Shown here one piece after another: positions 1-8,402 of a stretch of DNA of 18,036 nucleotides. The stretch is taken from assembly GCA_005776545.1 (NCBI GenBank), contig SXOY01000106.1, positions 1-18,036 of the forward strand. The letters run 5' to 3'. This DNA is from Planctomycetia bacterium. GTDB lineage: Bacteria > Planctomycetota > Phycisphaerae > Phycisphaerales > UBA1924. Both the position numbers and the translations under genes were made by a program. The notes beneath the pieces are model-generated. The model searched no databases. It saw only the letters and a list, made by a program, of their open reading frames with translations, and was not told where the DNA came from. Position 1 is the first letter of the stretch, and the number at the start of each line of letters is the position of its first letter.

Positions 1-320
1 GACACATGTCCCGCCATGGTGGAACCATCGTCGCTCACTCCATTTACGTACGGAAAGCTGCCCCCAGGCAGATTGTTTAGTTCCTGCGGCACGCCATCGA
101 CCCAGCGAACGGCGGTGTGAACGCTTCCGTTTGAGCATTTTCCGACAATGATGCGGCCATCCGCATTTACTTCCTCTGCGTAACAGGTGATGCGCCCCGC
201 CAGAGGCGTTAGTCCTTGAAACACGTATTGAGCGTTTGCGGTGGAAGTTAATGCTGTGACGGTCCCGGCGACAGCACTCAGTTTCAGGAGTTTCAACGAC
301 AGGTTCATGGTGGTCTTCAC
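1..320 (-). CDS. Secreted HAF-repeat protein, N-terminal part (runs off the window)
   Basis: Reading the minus strand from the start gives an open frame to the window edge, so the gene is cut and only about 106 residues are visible. The N-terminus is a clear Sec signal peptide: basic start, hydrophobic core (SAVAGTVTALTSTANA) and probable cleavage at ANA/Q. The mature part contains YAEEVNADGRIIVGKC, AVRWVDGVPQELNNLPGG and NGVSDDGSTMAGH, the alternating 'new-or-hidden fact about the display' pattern typical of HAF-family extracellular repeats (VNADGxxIVG, AxRW, LxxLPGG). The role of this family is unknown; many planctomycetes carry such exported proteins. I prefer the GTG at 320 because GGGAG (334-330) lies 9 nt upstream; the in-frame ATG at 308 has no ribosome site but also gives a good signal peptide. 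Family call is from motif recall, not from a search. Confidence 0.7.
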   Translation of the reverse strand, partial: MKTTMNLSLKLLKLSAVAGTVTALTSTANAQYVFQGLTPLAGRITCYAEEVNADGRIIVGKCSNGSVHTAVRWVDGVPQELNNLPGGSFPYVNGVSDDGSTMAGHV

Positions 321-581
321 GTCAACGTTCTCCCAGATTTGTTGGTCCGATCGCGCAGAACGGGGATATCAGACCACATCAAGTATGCCGCGGAAATTGA
401 GTTGTGCCAGCAAAGGGCGGTGGGAGGATTTGTAATTGTTCGAAATTGCGGGGATGAGCGGCGGGGGCTGGTATTTTTTGCGTATGAATTTGGATCGGTT
501 CAATACTGACATACAAAACGAGTGAGGGCTGGGAGGCCGGAATGGGAGTTTTCAGGTCGATGAACTGGGAGAAGGACCGGA

Positions 582-668
582 CACCGGCAAGAATGCCGGT
601 GGCACGCCGCAAAACCGGACCGAATTTGCCAATTCGTTTGTCTGGTGGAGGCACTTGGAAAGCCACCA
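582..668. other. Cluster of three hairpins, possible structured RNA or leader
   Basis: Three perfect inverted repeats follow each other within 87 bp: CACCGGC/GCCGGTG (582-588, 595-601, 6-nt loop), CGAATT/AATTCG (621-626, 631-636, 4-nt loop) and TGGTGG/CCACCA (643-648, 663-668, 14-nt loop). None is followed by a proper T-run, so they do not read as intrinsic terminators, and neither flanking gene is transcribed into them from its 3' side. They could be part of a long rpsA leader, a small RNA, or operator sites. Strand and function are undecided. Confidence 0.3.
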
Positions 669-910
669 ACGTCGAGCGGAATTGCCTATACTTCCCCTCA
701 CATCGGCCAACCCTTGTGACATCTCTTTTGTAGAGATGCGGGGTTGTGTGTTAATCACTCTCACGCCCACAGTCTGGGCAGGCCCTTTGTACTGAAGAGC
801 ATGATGCTCAAAGTGCATGGGGTATCGGTGTCGGTATCGCCTGTTGCGACAGGGAGGCAATGCCTTCTTTCGCGGCCGATGAACGGGCGATTCGGACATG
901 CAGGGGTTGC

Positions 911-946
911 GCAGCGCACAATACATAACGCTGCTTCCCCGGAAGG
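911..946 (+). promoter_or_regulatory. rpsA ribosome binding site with overlapping hairpins
   Basis: GGAAGG (941-946) sits 7 nt before ATG 954 and decides the rpsA start. Immediately upstream GCAGCG (911-916) can pair with CGCTGC (929-934). In addition CTTC (934-937) can pair with GAAG (942-945), which would hide the Shine-Dalgarno sequence; the two stems share only C934. Such an arrangement would suit translational control of S1, which in E. coli represses its own mRNA, but this is inference. Confidence 0.35.
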
Positions 947-953
947 TATTTAC

Positions 954-2732
954 ATGATTGATGAAGCGTTGATGGCATCACTGGGTCTTAAAGACAACGA
1001 CATTGACACCATGCTTGAGGCCGCCATGGGCGGACGCACGGGCGATGCGGGTCTTGAGCACCTGCTTTCGCGGCAGGTTGATTCGCAGACCCCCGGCAAG
1101 ATCATCAAGGGCAAGATTGTCGGCATGGCCGGCAACGAAGTCGTTGTTGAAGTCGGCCTCAAGAGCGAAGGTCTGATCCCCAAGGAAGAATTTGATGGTG
1201 GACCAGAGCCCAAGCCCGGCGATGAAATTGATGTTCTGTTTGAAGGCTACGAAGGCGAAGGCGGGCTGATTCAGCTCTCCAAGCGCAAGGCCGACCGCAT
1301 GCTGAACTGGCAGCGGATTCTCGATACTACTAAAGAAGGCGATGTTGTTGAAGGATTGGTCACACGCAAGATCAAGGGCGGATTGCTCGTTGATATCGGC
1401 GTCCCCGTGTTCCTTCCTGCTTCGCAAGTTGATATCCGTCGTCCTGGCGATGTTGGTGAATTCATGGGCCGCAAGGTTCGAGCCAGCATTTTGAAGATCG
1501 ATCTTGAGCGTCGAAACATCGTAATTTCCCGCCGCAAGTTGATTGAAGATGAGCGCGAGAATGCCAAGAAGCGCATCATGGACACGATCAAGGAAGGCGA
1601 GACGATCATCGGCGAAGTCAAGAACATTGCTGATTTCGGCGCGTTCATTGATCTCGGCGGAATTGACGGACTGCTGCACATTACTGATATGTCCTGGGGC
1701 CGGATCAATCACCCCAGCGAACTTCTCAAGCTGGGTCAGAAGATCGAAGTCAAAGTTCTCAATATCGATCGCGAGAAAGAGAAGATTGCACTTGGTCTCA
1801 AGCAGAAGGAAACCAGCCCGTGGGAAGAGATCGAGCGCAAGTACCCCGTCAACTCGCGCGTCAAGGGCGCTGTTGTCAACATCATGACGTACGGCGCGTT
1901 CGTGCGGCTTGAAGATGGCATCGAAGGCCTCGTGCACATCTCTGAAATGAGCTGGACACGTCGCGTCAATCATCCGAATGAAGTCGTCAAGCAAGGCGAT
2001 GAAGTTGAAGTCGTTGTTCTTGAGATCAACAAGGACAAGCAGGAAATCAGCCTCGGCATGAAGCAGATCGAGGTCAACCCCTGGGAACTCGTTTCCGAGA
2101 AGTATCCTCCCGGAACCATCATCGAAGGTCAGGTCCGCAACCTCGCCAACTACGGCGCGTTTGTCGAGATCGAACCCGGCATCGATGGCCTGCTGCACAT
2201 CAGCGACATCAGCTGGACCAAGAAGATCACGCACCCACAGGAAGTGTACAAGAAGGGCGACGAAGTTCGCTGCGTGGTGCTCGAAGTCGATCAGACCAAG
2301 CAGCGCATCAGCCTGGGTATCAAGCAGCTCACCGAGGATCCGTGGCTCAATGCGATCCCGGACAGCTACAAGCCCGGCATGGTTGTTCGCGGCAAGGTCA
2401 CCAAGATCACCAACTTCGGTGTGTTTGTTGAACTTGAAGCCGATCTCGAAGGTCTGCTCCACATCTCTGAACTCGCCGACCACAAGGTCGAGACTCCTCA
2501 GGACGTGGTCAAGGCTGATGAGGAAATCGATGTCAAGATCCTCCGCGTTGACAAGGCTGATCGCAAGATCGGTCTCTCGCTCAAGCGTGCACAATGGGGC
2601 GATACCACCGGCGCACCGGCCGATGAAGCAGCCTCTAGCGGCCGCAAGGGCGGCGGCTCACCAACCCGCGGCGGTATGGATGACCACGGCGCGATGGGCA
2701 CTGACAAGATCCGCTTCGGCAGCGAAGATTGA
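954..2732 (+). CDS. rpsA: 30S ribosomal protein S1 (six S1 domains)
   Basis: S1 binds mRNA on the 30S subunit and helps unfold and load it at initiation. The 592-residue product holds six S1 (OB-fold) repeats, near residues 49-112, 127-195, 212-282, 299-368, 385-454 and 471-538. Repeats 3-6 carry the RNA-binding signature (for example GAFIDLGGIDGLLHITDMSW, GAFVEIEPGIDGLLHISDIS) and end in IxLGxKQ; repeats 1 and 2 are divergent, as usual for the ribosome-binding half of S1. A low-complexity Gly/Ser/Arg tail (about 545-592) follows. Start 954 is chosen for its GGAAGG site at 7 nt; the frame is open upstream only by chance. It is a single-gene unit closed by a strong terminator at 2766. A long antisense open frame over this gene reflects its codon bias. 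Confidence 0.95.
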   Translation: MIDEALMASLGLKDNDIDTMLEAAMGGRTGDAGLEHLLSRQVDSQTPGKIIKGKIVGMAGNEVVVEVGLKSEGLIPKEEFDGGPEPKPGDEIDVLFEGYEGEGGLIQLSKRKADRMLNWQRILDTTKEGDVVEGLVTRKIKGGLLVDIGVPVFLPASQVDIRRPGDVGEFMGRKVRASILKIDLERRNIVISRRKLIEDERENAKKRIMDTIKEGETIIGEVKNIADFGAFIDLGGIDGLLHITDMSWGRINHPSELLKLGQKIEVKVLNIDREKEKIALGLKQKETSPWEEIERKYPVNSRVKGAVVNIMTYGAFVRLEDGIEGLVHISEMSWTRRVNHPNEVVKQGDEVEVVVLEINKDKQEISLGMKQIEVNPWELVSEKYPPGTIIEGQVRNLANYGAFVEIEPGIDGLLHISDISWTKKITHPQEVYKKGDEVRCVVLEVDQTKQRISLGIKQLTEDPWLNAIPDSYKPGMVVRGKVTKITNFGVFVELEADLEGLLHISELADHKVETPQDVVKADEEIDVKILRVDKADRKIGLSLKRAQWGDTTGAPADEAASSGRKGGGSPTRGGMDDHGAMGTDKIRFGSED

Positions 2733-2765
2733 TTTTGAGCTGATTGGTCAAATGGAATGATTCAC

Positions 2766-2804
2766 GCGGGCCTGAGAGCGATCTCAGGCCCGCTTTCTTT
2801 TTCC
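2766..2804 (+). terminator. Rho-independent terminator of rpsA
   Basis: A perfect 12-bp stem, GCGGGCCTGAGA (2766-2777) against TCTCAGGCCCGC (2782-2793), with a GCGA loop, is followed by TTTCTTTTTCC. It begins 33 bp after the rpsA stop codon. It separates rpsA from the next gene on the same strand. Confidence 0.92.
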
Positions 2805-2841
2805 GACACTGAGCGTGGTGCTCGACATACGCTTGCCCACC

Positions 2842-4497
2842 ATGCAGAATCGATTCGCTTCACTCACCATCAGCACGGTTGCGATTTTCAGCCTTTTCAG
2901 CGGCGGGTGCTGGTCGTATCGACCGACGACTCAGCCGATTGCGGTTGCTCGCGTTGCAGGGCCAGATGTGACAACGTGGCCGACACGCGATGTGAAACCG
3001 TTGAAAGCGATATTGGAGAAGACGCCGAAGGCGATCTACCACTTCGGATTACTTGTGGGGGTTGATCGCACAACGCTTACGGAAGCTGAAAAGAAGCTCG
3101 TAGAAAGCAAGACCGAAGTGCAATATAAGGGGATACATGGCCGCAGTCTTTTGCGAATATTCGACTGGAAAATAGAACCAAGAGTCTCTGATGGATCGTC
3201 ACCAAGCGAATGGTTTAAGGATCGGCTCGGGCCTGGATTCCCCGCGAATGCAAGGACGATTTCTTCACGAACACTGAGCGCAGCCGAAGATGAGAAAGCA
3301 AAAGAGCTACGGCTTTACGTCGAAGCACCGAAAGCTCCGGAGTTTCCTGGAATGAAGCCACGCGTACATGAGACTTCGTTGATATTCGCGGAGATCGTGC
3401 CACGGGTACTCCAAGTTCCACGCGATGAGAGCATTCATATCGATTCTGGCAAGCCAATTCGGATTCCGCCGATCAAGCAGTCTGGCGAATACAAGGGATT
3501 GGTGCTGCATTTCCAGGCGATTTCGTATAACGAGTTTGAGCCGCGTGTGCTGGAAGAATTTGAACGTCGTGGGTGGGCTGTGATTGATATTTCGACCGAG
3601 TCGAGCACGCAGCCGCCGTTGTCGGAAGAGCAGATTGAGGGGTACAAGAAGTCTCTGGCGAGTGATTATGAAATTCTCGCGCAGATATATGCGGACAAGG
3701 CGAAAGAGTTTACATCGGAGAAAGCACCGGCACCAGGCTCAGAAGAGATGTCTGAATGGGCCACGCGTTTTTATGATTTCGACGGTAAGCATCCGCTGTA
3801 TCCAGAGTACGCGAAGCAGCGGTCGGCAACGGGGAAATTGCGGGCTGGGAGTTTTCAGGCGTGCGAGGGGGCGGACCTGGATCAGGTTGCGCAGCAGATC
3901 GCGCAGCGTGTGGATCAGGCTCTGGCGGGGAATGCATATGCAGCGCAGACGTGTCTGGATTACGCATTGACACAGCGGCCGGATTTGCAGAACATACCCG
4001 TGGTGATGGTGGGGTTCAGTGCTGGAGCGCTGACGACCCCCACTGCTGCGGCGTTGCTGCGAGATCAGCTTGATGCGGTGGTAGTTATTGGTGGCGCGGC
4101 GAATTTGTTTATGGTAACGCAGAAGAGCGTGTTTACAGATGGGGGAATACGCGTGCGTTGTGGTACAGAAAAGGTGCCGCCAGCAACGACCGATGCGCTC
4201 AGCGAGTTGTATCTCAAGCACACCAAGCTCGATCCATATTACACAGCACCGATGATTGCCCACTTACCGGTTTTGCAGGTTCACGCAACGAGCGATGATT
4301 GGGTTCCTGCGGCGTATGGGGAAGTTCTGTATGAAAGGCTGGGCAGACCGGATCAACTGACGATTGGTGCGGGGCACGAGTTGCTTTTCTATTTCTTGCC
4401 GGGAAAGGCAGAGTTTATTGCGGACTGGGTGGAGAGAGCGACGAGCCATCATGCGAGCGAGGCACCACCTGTAGTGCCGGCTGAATCTGGGAACTAA
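2842..4497 (+). CDS. Secreted or lipid-anchored alpha/beta hydrolase
   Basis: The 551-residue product starts with an export signal (basic MQNR, hydrophobic stretch, then LFSGGC). The Cys could be lipidated, although Ser instead of Leu at -3 makes the lipobox imperfect. The C-terminal half has the alpha/beta hydrolase features: nucleophile elbow GFSAG with Ser393, acid in ATSDDW (Asp485 or 486) and catalytic His in GAGHE (His512), spaced as in serine esterases and peptidases. The first 200 residues match nothing I recognise; later VLHFQAISYNEFEPRVLEEF looks like the first strands of the hydrolase fold. Substrate is unknown. No good ribosome site is visible; ATG 2842 is preferred over GTG 2815/2818 because it gives a clean signal peptide. 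The PfkB kinase gene follows after 3 bp, so the two are probably co-transcribed. Confidence 0.75.
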   Translation: MQNRFASLTISTVAIFSLFSGGCWSYRPTTQPIAVARVAGPDVTTWPTRDVKPLKAILEKTPKAIYHFGLLVGVDRTTLTEAEKKLVESKTEVQYKGIHGRSLLRIFDWKIEPRVSDGSSPSEWFKDRLGPGFPANARTISSRTLSAAEDEKAKELRLYVEAPKAPEFPGMKPRVHETSLIFAEIVPRVLQVPRDESIHIDSGKPIRIPPIKQSGEYKGLVLHFQAISYNEFEPRVLEEFERRGWAVIDISTESSTQPPLSEEQIEGYKKSLASDYEILAQIYADKAKEFTSEKAPAPGSEEMSEWATRFYDFDGKHPLYPEYAKQRSATGKLRAGSFQACEGADLDQVAQQIAQRVDQALAGNAYAAQTCLDYALTQRPDLQNIPVVMVGFSAGALTTPTAAALLRDQLDAVVVIGGAANLFMVTQKSVFTDGGIRVRCGTEKVPPATTDALSELYLKHTKLDPYYTAPMIAHLPVLQVHATSDDWVPAAYGEVLYERLGRPDQLTIGAGHELLFYFLPGKAEFIADWVERATSHHASEAPPVVPAESGN

Positions 4498-4500
4498 CCG

Positions 4501-5658
4501 ATGCAAACTCGATTACACATCGCGCAAGTGGCGGCGGAAAAGCTGGCAGCGACTTCACCATTTTCGGCGATGGTGGGTTTTGATGGGTTCATTGATGAGA
4601 TTATTTCGGTGGTGGATCAACGATCGGATATGAGTGCCGCGGGTTATTCGCGATTGAACACGATTGGGCAGTTTGCTGCGCGGGCGGCGGCGGCGGCGGG
4701 GAAGAGCACCAATATGGAATTGGTGGTGAACGAAGAACGCTGGGGCGGGAATGGGCCGCTGATGGCGGGAGCGCTTGGTTCGCTGGGGGCGAAAGTTACT
4801 TACATTGGTGCGGTTGGGAAAGTGGAGAAACCGACGGAACTTCATCCGTTGTATGCGGAAATGGCAGCGCGATGCGAGAAGGTGATTCCGGTTGCGCCAC
4901 CGGCGTTGACCCATGCGTTTGAATTTGAAGATGGCAAGATCATGTTCGGCAAGACTGCGAATGTGCAACGGGTGACGTGGGAGCAGATTGTTGCGACGGT
5001 TGGATTAGAACAGATGAGGGCGATTGTCTCAGGGTCGCGATTGATCGGGATTGTGAATTGGACCATGCTTGGCGGCGTGGAGGGAATATGGGAAGGACTT
5101 TGCCGCGATGTGCTATCGCAGGATCCGTCGCTGTCGCACACGTTGCGAATATTTGTTGATTTGAGTGATCCGGCGAAACGGACGGATGCTGATATTTTGA
5201 GGTGTTTTGAAACGCTGGGCCGGCTCAGTATTTTCGTACCGGTCACGCTTGGGCTGAATTTGGCGGAGGCTGAGCGGGTTGCGGCGGTGCTGGGGATTCG
5301 ATGCTTTGGCGATTGTGCCGCGAAGATCAGCATTGCAGTTCGACAGGCGGCGGCAATGATTCGGGAGGCCGCGAAACTGGATTGTGTGGTGATTCACCCG
5401 CGTCAAGGCGCGGGGGCGGCGACGGCGAATGCTACGGGGTGGTTTGATGGACCGTTTACATCGCAACCGAAACTTTCGACCGGGGCGGGCGATCATTTCA
5501 ATGGTGGATTTGCGTTTGCGCAGGCGCTGGGGCTTTCACTGGATGAATGTCTTGCGGTTGGATGTGCGGTCAGCGGGGTGTATGTGCGCGATGCCAAGTC
5601 GCCGACGCTTGCGCGATTAACTGAGTTTCTGAGAGTACTGCCGGATCCTCAACATTGA
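4501..5658 (+). CDS. PfkB-family carbohydrate kinase
   Basis: This 385-residue protein belongs to the ribokinase/PfkB fold, which phosphorylates sugars or nucleosides with ATP in the cytoplasm. Visible landmarks are GFDGFID (residues 26-32, the N-terminal substrate strand), WGGNGPLMAGALGSLGAKV (81-99, the PfkB glycine signature 1 region) and STGAGDHFNGGFAFA (326-340) with the anion-hole GAGD and catalytic base Asp331. Length is longer than ribokinase (about 310), with an extended middle part. The substrate cannot be told from sequence. The ATG lies 3 bp after the stop of the exported hydrolase gene with no separate ribosome site, so translation is likely coupled. A link in which the hydrolase releases a compound later phosphorylated by this kinase is possible but only inferred. 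It converges on the kinase gene at 5674, with 15 bp between. Confidence 0.87.
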   Translation: MQTRLHIAQVAAEKLAATSPFSAMVGFDGFIDEIISVVDQRSDMSAAGYSRLNTIGQFAARAAAAAGKSTNMELVVNEERWGGNGPLMAGALGSLGAKVTYIGAVGKVEKPTELHPLYAEMAARCEKVIPVAPPALTHAFEFEDGKIMFGKTANVQRVTWEQIVATVGLEQMRAIVSGSRLIGIVNWTMLGGVEGIWEGLCRDVLSQDPSLSHTLRIFVDLSDPAKRTDADILRCFETLGRLSIFVPVTLGLNLAEAERVAAVLGIRCFGDCAAKISIAVRQAAAMIREAAKLDCVVIHPRQGAGAATANATGWFDGPFTSQPKLSTGAGDHFNGGFAFAQALGLSLDECLAVGCAVSGVYVRDAKSPTLARLTEFLRVLPDPQH

Positions 5659-5673
5659 CGGCGATTTTGCGGC

Positions 5674-7866
5674 TTACTTTGGTGCAGGGTTGGCGGCCTC
5701 GTTATTCGCGGGCACAGGAACCAGAGCCGCGAGTTCGGCTGCGATTTGCTTGTACCAGGCGTGATCGCTGCCCAGGGCTTCCTTGTAAACGGCCAGCGCT
5801 TCTTTGTAGAGCACTGAGGCTGACTCGGTCTGCAATTGTGCGCGATGGACACGGGCCAGAGCGATCTGTGCGGTAGCGGTGTCAACGTGTTTGGGACCAA
5901 GCGCTGCGGTGACGATTTTGAGTGCTTCAGTAGCTTCAACTGCTGCTTCGCTAAGTTTTCCCAAAGAGATGTAACATTGCGCGATCATTCGACGAGGATT
6001 GGCAATTTCACGATGTAACGGTCCATAGTTAGCGGTATGAATCGCCGCACATTTCTGGAAAAGGTCAATTGCTGAGAGCTTGTCATCGGAGCGATAGCTG
6101 CAGATTCCCAAGTTGAAGTAGGAAGTAGCCATTAGCGGATCAGAGTCTTTCAAGTGCCTTGCACGAATGTTCAGAACATTCTGAAAGTGCTTCTGCGCTT
6201 CTGCACCACGATCTGTGTCTAAGCACAATAACCCCAGGTTATTTTCGGCATTTGCAGAAACGAGCGAATCGGTGCCATCATGTTTTTTGTGATACTGCCA
6301 CACGCGCAGAAACATCGGTTCGGCAGCGGCGTAATCCCCCAAGTCGTAAAGTGACTCGCTAACGGCGGTTAGGCTTGCAATTGTCGCTGGAGCATTGGCA
6401 CCAAGTACTCTGGTTTGTTCTTCGAGCAATTGCTTGCGAATATTGAGTGATTTACGGTAATCTCCCGCGATGTCGTAGGAACGAGCGATAGCGTGCAGCA
6501 ACTGAATTCGGACTTGCGGCTCGCCCTTGAGGCCCGCTACTTTGATTACTGCATCATCAAGCGCATCGACCACTTTGGCCTGCATTCCGTGCTTTGCGAC
6601 GGTGGGAGATGCGAGTACCTCTGAGAAAATGGCGGCTGTCTCTGTCGCGACATCGCGTTGATGGCGAATTTGCGATACGGCGAACACACCTCCCGCGGTC
6701 ATTACCAGCAGGCCGATGACTAAAGCTCCGGCGAGAACTCCGGCGACAGGGTTTCGACGAATCAGTAATCTCACGCGGTGGAACACGGGAGTAGTGCCCG
6801 TTCGAATAGGTTTGGCGGCAAGATACAAACGCAGATCGGCGACGAGTTCAGTGACGGATTGATATCGGGCCTTTGGTTCTATGGCGAGCATGCACATAAT
6901 CACCGTATCAAGATCGCGGTCGTGTATGGCTCGATGAGCGGAAGGCTTTAGAATTGTGGCACGTTCGATTATTTGTGCGGTACTCAGGGCCTGATTGTGT
7001 GAAATCAGATAGGGGAGATGGCCGGTTACTAATTTGTAAAGCAGCACACCCAGCGAGTAAATATCGGTTCTTGCGTCAATTCGAAGCGGGTCACCAGAGG
7101 CTTGCTCGGGAGACATGAATTGGGGCGTTCCAAGCATTTCGCCGAGAAGCGTAACTGGCATTGCCTCGTTTCCAGGTTCAAAGACCCTGGCCATTCCGAA
7201 GTCAATTACTTTCGGATTGCCTTCCTTATCTACTAACACATTACCTGGCTTGATATCGCGATGGATTACGCCGCGCTGGTGGCCATGAGCAATCGCGTCG
7301 CAGACGTGGCAGAACAGGTCGAGTCGGCCGTGCAGCGATAGACCCCTCTGTTCGCAGAATGAAATAATATCAAGTGCTTCGGGAATGAGTTCCACTGCAA
7401 GAAATGGTCGCTGGATACCGCCGATCTCTGCAAGACCGGCTTCGAAGACCTGTGCGATCGCTGCGTGCTGCAATCGAGCGAGTGCCTGCGCTTCGTATCG
7501 GAATCGTTCTACCGCCGCCGCTTCGATGAAGCCGCCTTGAAGCACTTTGATTGCTACCAGGCGGTCAGGTTGTGACTGGGTGGCTTCGTAGACGAGGCTT
7601 GTGCCGCCGCGATTCAGGAGTTTTTGGATCGTAAAGTGAGAGACGCGATCACCGGGCTGAAGCAGTTGATGAGCGTTGATAACGGAGGCTGCACCGGGAG
7701 CGCACGAGAGAAATTCGTCTGGGTGATCATGTTCGAGCAACTCAAGAACTTGGTGGGCGATTTCGGGTGACTTTGAATTTTTTTCGACGAATGCCCGTCT
7801 CAGCTGCGGATCGATCTCGCGGGCGCGTTCGAACAGTGAGGTTACTTCATTCCAGTCAAGGGTCAT
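5674..7866 (-). CDS. Membrane Ser/Thr protein kinase with TPR domain
   Basis: The 730-residue product is a Hanks-type kinase: ATP Lys107 in VAIK, catalytic loop HRDIKPGNVLVD (Asp204, Asn209), metal-binding DFG (Asp222), SPEQ (252-255) and DARTDIYSLGVLLYKLVTG (264-282). One transmembrane helix (about 373-397) follows, then a C-terminal TPR region (about 440-705) with repeats such as ATSYFNLGICSYRSDDKLSA. The kinase would be cytoplasmic and the TPR part on the other side. The N-terminal 60 residues resemble the leader helices common to planctomycete kinases of this type. The glycine loop is degenerate, NRGGTS instead of GxGxxG, though the rest is intact. It overlaps the upstream sigma gene by ATGA and has GGAG 7 nt before the ATG. 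Substrate and signal are unknown; control of the ECF sigma factor is the obvious hypothesis. Confidence 0.92.
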   Translation of the reverse strand: MTLDWNEVTSLFERAREIDPQLRRAFVEKNSKSPEIAHQVLELLEHDHPDEFLSCAPGAASVINAHQLLQPGDRVSHFTIQKLLNRGGTSLVYEATQSQPDRLVAIKVLQGGFIEAAAVERFRYEAQALARLQHAAIAQVFEAGLAEIGGIQRPFLAVELIPEALDIISFCEQRGLSLHGRLDLFCHVCDAIAHGHQRGVIHRDIKPGNVLVDKEGNPKVIDFGMARVFEPGNEAMPVTLLGEMLGTPQFMSPEQASGDPLRIDARTDIYSLGVLLYKLVTGHLPYLISHNQALSTAQIIERATILKPSAHRAIHDRDLDTVIMCMLAIEPKARYQSVTELVADLRLYLAAKPIRTGTTPVFHRVRLLIRRNPVAGVLAGALVIGLLVMTAGGVFAVSQIRHQRDVATETAAIFSEVLASPTVAKHGMQAKVVDALDDAVIKVAGLKGEPQVRIQLLHAIARSYDIAGDYRKSLNIRKQLLEEQTRVLGANAPATIASLTAVSESLYDLGDYAAAEPMFLRVWQYHKKHDGTDSLVSANAENNLGLLCLDTDRGAEAQKHFQNVLNIRARHLKDSDPLMATSYFNLGICSYRSDDKLSAIDLFQKCAAIHTANYGPLHREIANPRRMIAQCYISLGKLSEAAVEATEALKIVTAALGPKHVDTATAQIALARVHRAQLQTESASVLYKEALAVYKEALGSDHAWYKQIAAELAALVPVPANNEAANPAPK

Positions 7867-8402
7867 TGCTGAGCTCCACCGGCGGACCGCAAGAGCTGGA
7901 CACGGAGAAAAGCTTTGGCGACATTCCAGTCATTAATTGTCGTTCTGCGCGATTGCTGCAGGATGTCCGCCGCCTCGTCGATGGAGACGCCCCCGAAAAA
8001 GCGTAACTCAACCAAGCGGGCCTGGCGTGGACTGCGAGCTTCGAGGGAGGTCAGCGACTCATGCACAGCGACGATATCTTCACAGGAAAGTTCAGAGTCA
8101 GTTGCACAGAGCCGGTCGATTACCCCGGAATCCTGGCGAAAAGCCCCAGCACCTCTTTTGATGGCATTACGACGGCGGGCGTGATCTACCAGAACCTGTC
8201 GCAAGACTGTTGACATGGCAGCGAGGACCGCAGTGCGGGGTTGATTGGCTGAGAAGGCAGAACCTGCAAGGCGGACGTAGGCCTCGTTTGCGAGTGCTGT
8301 AGGTTGCAGGGTGTGACCGCTTCGTTCGTGGGCGAGATATCCAGCGGCAAGTTGCCGCAAAACCTCGTATAATTCGTCAGAGATCTCCGAGCGGTCATTC
8401 AT
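7863..8402 (-). CDS. ECF-type RNA polymerase sigma factor (planctomycete kinase-linked group)
   Basis: This 179-residue protein shows the signature of the ECF subfamily common in Planctomycetes and Acidobacteria: LRQLAAGYLAHERSGHTLQP followed by TALANEAYVRL (region 2, about 10-80), VLVDHARRRNAIKRGAG (about 70-86) and a region 4 helix-turn-helix (about 105-172), ARLVELRFFGGVSIDEAADI. It directs RNA polymerase to a private promoter set. There is no anti-sigma gene; instead it overlaps a membrane Ser/Thr kinase gene by ATGA, the typical arrangement for kinase-controlled ECF groups. No clear Shine-Dalgarno precedes ATG 8402. The protein is divergent from a secreted beta-helix protein gene 128 bp away, which may be a target. 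Confidence 0.88.
   Translation of the reverse strand: MNDRSEISDELYEVLRQLAAGYLAHERSGHTLQPTALANEAYVRLAGSAFSANQPRTAVLAAMSTVLRQVLVDHARRRNAIKRGAGAFRQDSGVIDRLCATDSELSCEDIVAVHESLTSLEARSPRQARLVELRFFGGVSIDEAADILQQSRRTTINDWNVAKAFLRVQLLRSAGGAQQ

Larger units (their letters stand above)
321..953. other. Gene-free stretch between the HAF gene and rpsA, rich in hairpins
   Basis: No convincing gene lies here; the short open frames on both strands lack ribosome sites and recognisable protein features. The frame of rpsA stays open upstream to a TTG at 744, but the extra 70 residues do not look like S1. The stretch must hold the promoters of both divergent genes and the rpsA leader. TATACT at 687-692 is a fair -10 box, but I see no good -35 box at the right distance. 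Perfect inverted repeats occur at 582-601, 621-636, 643-668, 720-738, 797-809 and 911-934. Confidence 0.6.

Noticed and set aside
582..601. Hairpin as a terminator
   Set aside because: No T-run on either strand and no gene ends nearby.
379..926. Several open frames of 60-124 residues in the gap before rpsA, on both strands
   Set aside because: No ribosome sites, no domains, overlapping one another; typical chance frames in GC-moderate DNA.
744..953. Upstream extension of rpsA to TTG 744
   Set aside because: The extra 70 residues are not S1-like, and ATG 954 has a well-placed GGAAGG.
978..2594. A 538-residue open frame antisense to rpsA
   Set aside because: It mirrors the strong codon bias of rpsA (third-position C/G), has no ribosome site and no recognisable domain; the sense frame is clearly S1.
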